Assembly: GCA_963743595.1 (NCBI GenBank)
Contig: CAVURW010000126.1
Coordinates: 1-7,017 of the forward strand
Source of the DNA: CAVURW01 sp963743595
GTDB lineage: Bacteria; Verrucomicrobiota; Verrucomicrobiia; Methylacidiphilales; UBA1321
Direction: 5' to 3'
DNA length: 7,017 bases
Both the position numbers and the translations under genes were made by a program. Of the stretch, positions 1 through 4,792 are shown piece by piece. A model generated the notes under the pieces. It saw nothing but the letters and a program-made list of their open reading frames with translations. It did no database searches and was not told where the DNA came from. Within the stretch, counting starts at the first letter, position 1. Each line of letters starts with the position of its first letter.

Positions 1-579
1 GGTTACCTGTGGTACCGCATTACGCACGTACCTCCAGTTGAGAATGAGCTTGATCCGCTCATCGTCTCGAAAGCGAAGGAGGCGGGGCTGGATCCGTTTT
101 TGGTCCGCGCGCTCATCTGGCGAGAATCAAAGTTTGATATCAATGTACCCATCGGTGGGGCGCAGGAGCGCGGGCTGATGCAGATTCGTCCGCAGGTAGG
201 AATGGAATGGGCGAAGGTACACAAAAACAGCACCTTCAAACCGGAAGATCTCCAGGACCCCGCGATCAATTTGCAGGTCGGTTGCTGGTATTTGCGCCAG
301 GCCATTTCGCATTGGCCGAATGCAGATGATCCCATCCCCTTTGCCCTGGCGGAGTACAACGCGGGCCACACAAATGCGCGTGAGTGGATCGATCCCAGTA
401 ACCGCAGCAGCCACGAGGCGTTTCAGGCTCGCATCGCATTTCCTTCGACTCGCAACTACGTAAAGGATATTCTGGCCAAACGGGATCAGTACAAAATAAT
501 CCTGGCGAACAGCAAGATTTACGCTGCCGCACAGGACATGACCGCCGCGTCGCCTTCCGATTCCAGTTCCACTCATTAA
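1..579 (+). CDS. Lytic transglycosylase, SLT domain (5' end cut by window edge)
   Basis: Peptidoglycan lytic transglycosylases of the Slt (GH23-like) fold cleave the MurNAc-GlcNAc bond and leave 1,6-anhydro-MurNAc; they act in the periplasm. The frame is open from base 1, so the true start lies upstream. A TTG at 100 is inside the conserved domain and would remove part of it, so it is not the start. In the 192 visible residues, the segment GLDPFLVRALIWRESKFD holds the catalytic glutamate (E42 of the fragment). The GLMQI motif follows at 58-62 and the AEYNAG motif at 117-122, the three classic Slt signatures in order. The fragment begins with a hydrophobic/aromatic stretch (GYLWYRI), which may be the end of an N-terminal membrane anchor. 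The stop overlaps the start of the next gene (TAATG), so the two are probably translationally coupled. The domain call is firm; the subfamily is not determined. Confidence 0.92.
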   Translation, partial: GYLWYRITHVPPVENELDPLIVSKAKEAGLDPFLVRALIWRESKFDINVPIGGAQERGLMQIRPQVGMEWAKVHKNSTFKPEDLQDPAINLQVGCWYLRQAISHWPNADDPIPFALAEYNAGHTNAREWIDPSNRSSHEAFQARIAFPSTRNYVKDILAKRDQYKIILANSKIYAAAQDMTAASPSDSSSTH

Positions 580-980
580 TGAAAAAGTTCTATCTGGTTA
601 GTTTAGCGGCTGTCGTTTTCGCTCTGCCAGGTTGCGGCGAAGATCACCCGAGCAACGGTTACACGCAAAAAGGAATGGCCTCCTGGTATGGTCGCGATTG
701 GGACGGACGGCCCACGGCAGACGGTGAACGCTTTCACATGAACCAATTGACGGCCGCGCATCGGACCCTCCCTTTTAATACGATCGTGCAGGTGGAAAAT
801 CTCAACAACGGTCGCACGGTGCAGGTGCGCATTAATGATCGCGGCCCCTACACGGGTGGGCGGATCATCGATCTCTCTGAGGCCGCCGCACATGAACTGG
901 CGGTGGGCGGCGCAGGAGTGGTTCCTGTGGAGCTGGAAGTGATTCAGCTGGGGGACAACCGCCGCGTTAAGGAGCATTAA
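579..980 (+). CDS. rlpA: RlpA-family septal ring lytic transglycosylase lipoprotein, short form
   Basis: RlpA proteins have a double-psi beta-barrel domain; in Pseudomonas the enzyme is a lytic transglycosylase acting on glycan strands stripped of peptides. The 133-residue product starts with a lipoprotein signal: MKK, a hydrophobic stretch, then the lipobox LPGC with acylated Cys19. Residue +2 is Gly, not Asp, which by the enterobacterial rule fits outer-membrane sorting. The barrel follows at about 32-125: GMASWYG (32-38), TADGE (46-50), AAHRTLPF (59-66), NDRGPY (86-91) and GRIIDLS (94-100). H61 and D87 match the His/Asp pair considered essential in the family. The C-terminal SPOR domain of E. 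coli RlpA is absent; the protein ends right after the barrel. The start codon shares one base with the stop of the preceding transglycosylase gene and has no clear Shine-Dalgarno, which suggests coupled translation. The family call is firm; septal targeting without SPOR is doubtful. Confidence 0.9.
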   Translation: MKKFYLVSLAAVVFALPGCGEDHPSNGYTQKGMASWYGRDWDGRPTADGERFHMNQLTAAHRTLPFNTIVQVENLNNGRTVQVRINDRGPYTGGRIIDLSEAAAHELAVGGAGVVPVELEVIQLGDNRRVKEH

Positions 981-985
981 AATCG

Positions 986-1543
986 ATGAGCGAATTCACA
1001 CGTCAGGAAGAACGGTTTGATGTCGTGGATTCAGCGGATGTTGTCATCGGCTCGGCCACACGTCGGGAAGTGCACGAGCGTCGATTGCTCCATCGCGCCG
1101 TTCACATCGTCGTCTATAACGCCGCCGGAGAAATCTTTCTTCAATTGCGCAGCCCGTTAAAAGATCGCTGCCCGAATTGTTGGGATTGCTCATGCAGTGG
1201 GCATGTCGATTCGGGTGAAGATTATGAGACGGCTGCGTTGCGCGAACTGGGCGAAGAATTGGGACTGAAGGATCGCTCCCTAACGATGCGACCCTTTGCC
1301 AAACTTTCTGCGCGACCCGAAACGGGCGAAGAATTTATCCAGCTCTACGTTCTCGGGCCGATTGAAGGGCCGTTCGATTTGAATGCGGAGGAAATTTCTG
1401 AGGGGCGCTTTTTTAGCTTGGTGGAAGTCGATGCGCTGGTGCGGGAGAAAAGGGGAAACGTGGCTACGGCGTTTGGTTTTTGGTGGCTGGAGCACCGGGC
1501 AGAAGTGGCGGGATTAGTTGGCTCGCGCTGTGCAGGAATATGA
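986..1543 (+). CDS. Nudix hydrolase, YfcD/IPP-isomerase-like subgroup
   Basis: Nudix enzymes hydrolyse nucleoside diphosphates linked to another moiety, using Mg2+ or Mn2+. Residues 72-94 match the Nudix box GX5EX7REUXEEXGU at every position, ending in RELGEELGL. The protein (185 aa) begins with an 'E-x-FDVVD' strand, followed by RREVH...LLHRAVHIVV (about 26-43). This layout resembles E. coli YfcD and the isopentenyl-diphosphate isomerase branch. It is unlikely to be an IPP isomerase, because that enzyme has a degenerate box and a cysteine directly before the Gly-His pair, where this protein has Ser71. Four cysteines sit just before the box (C62, C65, C68, C70), which is unusual. The start is supported by TAAGGAG at 968-974, 11 bases upstream. 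The gene begins 5 bases after the rlpA stop, so all three genes are probably one operon. The substrate cannot be read from sequence. Confidence 0.9.
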   Translation: MSEFTRQEERFDVVDSADVVIGSATRREVHERRLLHRAVHIVVYNAAGEIFLQLRSPLKDRCPNCWDCSCSGHVDSGEDYETAALRELGEELGLKDRSLTMRPFAKLSARPETGEEFIQLYVLGPIEGPFDLNAEEISEGRFFSLVEVDALVREKRGNVATAFGFWWLEHRAEVAGLVGSRCAGI

Positions 1544-1554
1544 GCTAGCTTGAA

Positions 1555-1587
1555 GCGCGAGTTTTGTCAGAAGGCTCGCGCGGTTTT
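1555..1587 (+). terminator. Putative intrinsic terminator after the Nudix gene
   Basis: GCGCGAG (1555-1561) and CTCGCGC (1575-1581) form a perfect 7-bp GC-rich stem, extendable inward by two G-U pairs, with a 9-13 base loop. GG and then TTTT (1584-1587) follow. It begins 11 bases after the Nudix stop and sits before the signal-peptide start of the next gene, a logical place to end the transglycosylase/rlpA/Nudix transcript. The T-run is short, so efficiency is uncertain. Confidence 0.5.
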
Positions 1588-1611
1588 GACCAGTCCTGCG
1601 TCTCTATTCTT

Positions 1612-2850
1612 ATGGCGAAGCACCTTTTTTCTATAGTCGGACTTTTCTTGTGTATTAGTGGACTTGATGCGCAAACTTCAGCTATTGATCTGCAAGGCGG
1701 TTTTACTCTGCCCGATAAAACCTATTTTGTCGGTGAAGCGATCACGGCTACCTTTCAGGTGACGAATAAGGGGCCGTCACCGGTTTGTTTTCCGGTGGGT
1801 TGTGATTGGGTTTCAGGCCGTCATTCCCGTTTTTCCATTCGGGCTCTTGATTCTCAAGGCCAGCCAGTCCCCGATACACTCTGTTTTGAGAGGAGCGGAA
1901 ACGGCGGCGGTCTTGGAAGGAATGAACGACTACTAGAGGGTGGCCAACACATCGAAACCTTGTTGGTAAACAAATGGTGCGCCTTTACTAAGCCCGGTAA
2001 GTATCGGATAACGTGCAAACGAATTCTGAATGTGACTCGAGGAACCGTGGCGAGCGGGCAACCCGAGGGCACCCTGCCCGCAGTGCCGATTGAATCGGCC
2101 CTGGATGTTACGATCGTCGAGGACTCCACGCGTCAAAACGCTTACTTCGAGTCTTTGCTCGCCAAGCCATCTCAGGATTCTTTCGAACTCATCGAAAGTT
2201 TGTCCCAAGCTCGTTTACCAGAAATGTTTCCGTTTGTACTCCGACTCTTAGCCGAGGATAAAACTCAAGGCATCGGTCTAGAAGATCTTTGCTACTTTGG
2301 TGCGGACAAAGCCGTTCCAGTGCTGTTGGCTCAATTTCCGAAGATGAACCCGAGTAATCGTGGAAGCGTGCTATCTCACCTTTTCGAGTGGAAAATAGAG
2401 GGTATTGGACCACTATTGGAAGAGGCATTGCAAAGCAACGATGCCGGTCTTCGCGAGCAGGCCGTTAATTTATGTAGCACTCACCCATCAGTTGGCACTA
2501 CGGCTCTCCTGCTTAAAATGGTGGAGGATCATGATCCGCTTGTTCGTCGTTACTTGGGTGCAGCACTAGGCGCCAGTGGCGATCCGAAGGCGATCCCTCC
2601 TCTCCTCAAACTGCTCCATTCGAACGTTCCTGATCCGTTTATCAGCATATGGGCCGCTGGTGGTCTGAAGCAATTGAACCGAGCAGACGGAGTGCCCGTT
2701 ATGATTGCACTCTTAAAGGATCCTAAAGCTGATTGTAAGGGAAATGTCATGGAGACATTGCGCGACATCACAGGCAAGGACTTCAGTGACAATCGCAGTG
2801 CTTGGCTCGATTGGTGGAAGAGTTCTGGGCGACGCGAGTACGAAAAATGA
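1612..2850 (+). CDS. Secreted HEAT-repeat protein with Ig-like N-terminal domain, function unknown
   Basis: The 412-residue product has three parts. Residues 1-20 form a signal peptide: MAKH, a hydrophobic core and a likely cut after LDA, before QTS. Residues about 25-175 look like an Ig-type beta domain of the kind used for 'intracellular proteinase inhibitor-like' regions, with FxVGEAITATFQVTN early and a CAFTKPGKYRI strand at 123-133. It contains five cysteines (59, 64, 91, 123, 135) that could form disulfides outside the cytoplasm. From about 190 to 385 there are helical pairs of HEAT type, for example DHDPLVRRYLGAALGASGDP. The tail ITGKDF...AWLDWWK (386-403) is a common ending of HEAT proteins in Planctomycetota and Verrucomicrobiota. 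The ATG at 1612 is chosen because the signal peptide starts there; an in-frame TTG at 1564 would put 16 extra residues before it and lies in the terminator loop. No Shine-Dalgarno is evident. The sampled HEAT-coding lines are about 45-47% GC, clearly below the neighbours. The role is probably protein binding in the envelope, by inference only. Confidence 0.8.
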   Translation: MAKHLFSIVGLFLCISGLDAQTSAIDLQGGFTLPDKTYFVGEAITATFQVTNKGPSPVCFPVGCDWVSGRHSRFSIRALDSQGQPVPDTLCFERSGNGGGLGRNERLLEGGQHIETLLVNKWCAFTKPGKYRITCKRILNVTRGTVASGQPEGTLPAVPIESALDVTIVEDSTRQNAYFESLLAKPSQDSFELIESLSQARLPEMFPFVLRLLAEDKTQGIGLEDLCYFGADKAVPVLLAQFPKMNPSNRGSVLSHLFEWKIEGIGPLLEEALQSNDAGLREQAVNLCSTHPSVGTTALLLKMVEDHDPLVRRYLGAALGASGDPKAIPPLLKLLHSNVPDPFISIWAAGGLKQLNRADGVPVMIALLKDPKADCKGNVMETLRDITGKDFSDNRSAWLDWWKSSGRREYEK

Positions 2851-2901
2851 TCGGCATTAGTTTCTGGTTGAAATTAAAGTGTATTTCTGACACACTGAGC
2901 C

Positions 2902-3810
2902 ATGAATTCGAATCGCGATGATGCACTTGCTCGCATGCGGCTCTCCTTGGAAGGTCTTTCTGTCGGAGATGCCTTTGGTGAACTCTATTTCGGCGGGCAC
3001 GGCTCCGTGGAGGCCTATCTGGAAACGAACGAGCTTCCCCCGGGACCGTGGTGGTACTCAGACGATTCCGAACAAGCGCTAGGTATTTTCGGTATTTTAA
3101 AAGAGCACGGCGAAATCAATCAAGATGCTTTGGCGGCGGAATTGACCCGGCGCTACGTGCGGGAACCGATGCGCGGTTATGGCAATGGCGCGCGCCGTTA
3201 CTTCGCGTCGATGGAGCTCGGGATGACGTGGCAGGCCTCGGCCCAACATACTTTTAAGGGAGGATCGATGGGCAATGGTTCGGCGATGCGGATTGCGCCG
3301 CTGGGTGCCTTTTTTGCGGATCGAGAGTTGTCAGTCATCGTGGAGCAAGCTGCCCGTTCGGCTGAAGTGTCGCATGCACACGCGGAGGGAATCGCTGGGG
3401 CCATTGCGGTGGCGCTGGCCGCTGCAATCACGCATCAAATGAAAGAAAAAGCGGGAACAGAAGTAGCGGCGGCAATATTCGAAAAAGTTCTGGAGCTCGT
3501 TCCGAAAGGTCAGACGTGGGAGAAGATTGAGACGGCGTCACGACTCTCGCCAGAAACGTTACCCGAACGCGCCGCGAACATTTTGGGCAATGGCTCGCTT
3601 GTGACGTGTCCAGACACCGTTCCATTCGTACTGTGGTCGGCGTGCCGCGGTTTTAAGGATTATCGCCAAGCGCTTCACGATACAGTAGCTGCCGGCGGTG
3701 ACCGCGATACCACCTGCGCCATGGTCGGCGGAATCGTGGCGCTTTACGTCGGCATGGACGGCATTCCCGCCGAGTTTTTAGAGCGGCGGGAGAAGCTTAA
3801 TTTCGAATGA
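2902..3810 (+). CDS. ADP-ribosylglycohydrolase family protein, copy 1
   Basis: This belongs to the ADP-ribosylglycohydrolase (ARH/DraG) family, whose members use two Mg2+ ions to remove ADP-ribose from proteins or other acceptors. The 302 residues carry the family motifs in order: GDAFGE (22-27); the first metal motif SDDS (53-56) with D54 and D55; GNGSAMRIAPLG near 125; SAEVSHAHAEGIAGA; GNGSLVTCPDTVP; and the second metal motif GGDRDT with D267, D269 and T270. The expected Mg ligands are present, so an active enzyme is likely. Two positions differ from the downstream paralogue: SDDSEQ instead of TDDTEM, and GGDRDT instead of GGDTDT. No signal peptide is visible, so it is cytoplasmic. The ATG at 2902 has no strong Shine-Dalgarno. 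Its stop overlaps the next gene's start as ATGA, implying coupled expression. Acceptor and substrate (protein residue, nucleic acid or small molecule) cannot be inferred. Confidence 0.9.
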   Translation: MNSNRDDALARMRLSLEGLSVGDAFGELYFGGHGSVEAYLETNELPPGPWWYSDDSEQALGIFGILKEHGEINQDALAAELTRRYVREPMRGYGNGARRYFASMELGMTWQASAQHTFKGGSMGNGSAMRIAPLGAFFADRELSVIVEQAARSAEVSHAHAEGIAGAIAVALAAAITHQMKEKAGTEVAAAIFEKVLELVPKGQTWEKIETASRLSPETLPERAANILGNGSLVTCPDTVPFVLWSACRGFKDYRQALHDTVAAGGDRDTTCAMVGGIVALYVGMDGIPAEFLERREKLNFE

Positions 3811-3820
3811 ACGCCGATTC
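3709..3820 (+). repeat. Near-identical direct repeat, copy A (end of ARH copy 1 into start of copy 2)
   Basis: These 112 bases match 4623-4734 with six differences counted by eye (about 95%). They cover the last 33 codons of the first ADP-ribosylglycohydrolase, its stop and 10 bases beyond, which are also the first codons of the second gene. The codons just upstream (for the GGDxD motif) differ at several bases, so identity begins abruptly. Confidence 0.85.
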
Positions 3821-4724
3821 TTCACGCCAGGAAGCGCTCCAGCGGATGCGGCTTTCTTTAGAAGGGTTCTCGCTGGGAGACGCTCTAGGCGAAATGTTTT
3901 TCGGCTCGCCCCGTGCCGCTGGTGAGTTTCTAAAACTGCGTCCGATACCTCCTCCGTCACTTTGGCGCTACACCGACGACACGGAAATGGCGCTTGCGAT
4001 TGCTGAAGTTTTGACGAAACACGGTCAGATCGATCAATACTCGTTGGCCCATCGATTTGCGTCACGATACATGCATGATCCCGATCGTGGTTCTGGGCGG
4101 GGCACGCGCGCCTTTTGCGAGTGGGTCGGTCAGGGCGGTGTTTCCTGGGAACAAGCGAGCGCGATGACATTTAAAGGCGGCTCTTACGGGAACGGCTCGG
4201 CCATGAGGGTGGCACCGCTGGGAGGTTACTTCGCGAACTCGCACCCGGTCTCGATTGCGTGGGAGGCCAAGAAATCGGCTGAAGTCACGCATCGACATCC
4301 GGAGGGAATTGCCGGTGCGGTTGCCGTGGCTGTGGCGGCTGCCGTAGCGTGGCAGCAACGAAATTCGCCGGTGGAACTCGCGAGGAAAGCGATTTTTGAG
4401 GCGCTCGTTAGCCTGCCGGACAGCAAGACGTTACAGGGGATCAAAGTGGCTGCTGTTCTTGACACAGCTCTCGATCCCGAGGAGGCGGGAAGACAGCTCG
4501 GGAACGGATCGTTGGTCACCTGCCCGGATACCGTTCCTTACGTCATCTGGAGCGCATGTCGGAAATTGAACGATTTTACTCAAGCCATTGTGGATACCCT
4601 CGCTGGTGGCGGTGATACCGACACCACCTGCGCCATGGTCGGTGGAATCGTGGCGCTTCACGTCGGCATGGACGGCATTCCCGCCGAGTTTTTAGAGCGG
4701 CGCGAGAAGCTTAGTTTCGAATAA
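3807..4724 (+). CDS. ADP-ribosylglycohydrolase family protein, copy 2
   Basis: This is a paralogue of the preceding gene, of nearly equal length (305 aa) and alignable throughout. By eye, about half the residues are identical over most of the length, rising to almost complete identity in the last 33 codons. It has the more canonical metal motifs: TDDTEM (56-61; D57, D58) and GGDTDT (D270, D272, T273). It also has GDALGE (24-29), GNGSAMRVAPLG, SAEVTHRHPEGIAGA and GNGSLVTCPDTVP. The alanine/valine-rich stretch after EGIAGA is a buried helix of this fold, not a membrane span. The ATG overlaps the stop of copy 1 (ATGA). A possible GGAG at 3789-3792 is too far upstream to be convincing, so reinitiation or coupling is likely. 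Both copies should be made together; two active sites with different second-shell residues suggest different substrates or paired action, which is an inference. Confidence 0.92.
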   Translation: MNADSSRQEALQRMRLSLEGFSLGDALGEMFFGSPRAAGEFLKLRPIPPPSLWRYTDDTEMALAIAEVLTKHGQIDQYSLAHRFASRYMHDPDRGSGRGTRAFCEWVGQGGVSWEQASAMTFKGGSYGNGSAMRVAPLGGYFANSHPVSIAWEAKKSAEVTHRHPEGIAGAVAVAVAAAVAWQQRNSPVELARKAIFEALVSLPDSKTLQGIKVAAVLDTALDPEEAGRQLGNGSLVTCPDTVPYVIWSACRKLNDFTQAIVDTLAGGGDTDTTCAMVGGIVALHVGMDGIPAEFLERREKLSFE

Positions 4725-4734
4725 ACGCCAATTC
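4623..4734 (+). repeat. Near-identical direct repeat, copy B (end of ARH copy 2 and bases past its stop)
   Basis: This is the partner of 3709-3820. The six differences include the stop (TGA in copy A, TAA here) and thus the ATGA overlap (ATAA here). The 10 bases past the stop (ACGCCAATTC) still resemble the first coding bases of ADP-ribosylglycohydrolase copy 2 (ACGCCGATTC), although no gene starts here now. Confidence 0.85.
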
Positions 4735-4750
4735 CACTTACGGGAATGGC
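4727..4750 (+). other. Possible hairpin between ARH copy 2 and malQ
   Basis: GCC-A-ATTCC (4727-4735) can pair with GGAAT-GGC (4743-4750) across a 7-base loop, giving 8 bp with one bulged A. Only two T's follow, so it is a poor intrinsic terminator; it could be an RNA 3'-end stabiliser or chance. It partly overlaps direct-repeat copy B. Confidence 0.3.
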
Positions 4751-4781
4751 TTGCACCCGACCTGCCAAAAACTTCAAAACT

Positions 4782-4787
4782 GAGGAA
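4782..4787 (+). promoter_or_regulatory. Ribosome binding site of malQ (GAGGAA)
   Basis: GAGGAA is one of the clearest Shine-Dalgarno sequences in the window. The GAGGA core ends 6 bases before the TTG at 4793 and 12 bases before the ATG at 4799, so spacing favours TTG while codon strength favours ATG. The next ATG, at 4844, has no such site. Confidence 0.6.
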
Positions 4788-4792
4788 ACGGT

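Noticed and set aside
1564..2850. Longer form of the HEAT protein starting at TTG 1564
   Set aside because: It would place 16 residues before a good signal peptide, and the codon lies in the loop of the probable terminator.
2868..2896. TTGAAA with a 17-base spacer to CACACT as a promoter for the ARH pair
   Set aside because: The -10 half matches only three of six consensus bases and would lie 5 bases from the start codon; sigma-factor preferences of this organism are unknown.
2878..2896. AGTGT / ACACT inverted repeat upstream of ARH copy 1 as an operator
   Set aside because: The arms are only 5 bp with a 9-base spacer, a chance-level match with no second copy seen elsewhere.
986..4724. Functional link between the Nudix hydrolase (ADP-ribose cleavage) and the ADP-ribosylglycohydrolases
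   Set aside because: The Nudix protein resembles the YfcD/IPP-isomerase branch rather than ADP-ribose pyrophosphatases, and a terminator and an unrelated gene separate it from the ARH pair.
4751..4779. TTGCAC ... TCAAAA as a promoter for malQ
   Set aside because: The -10 half matches only three of six bases; there is no further support.
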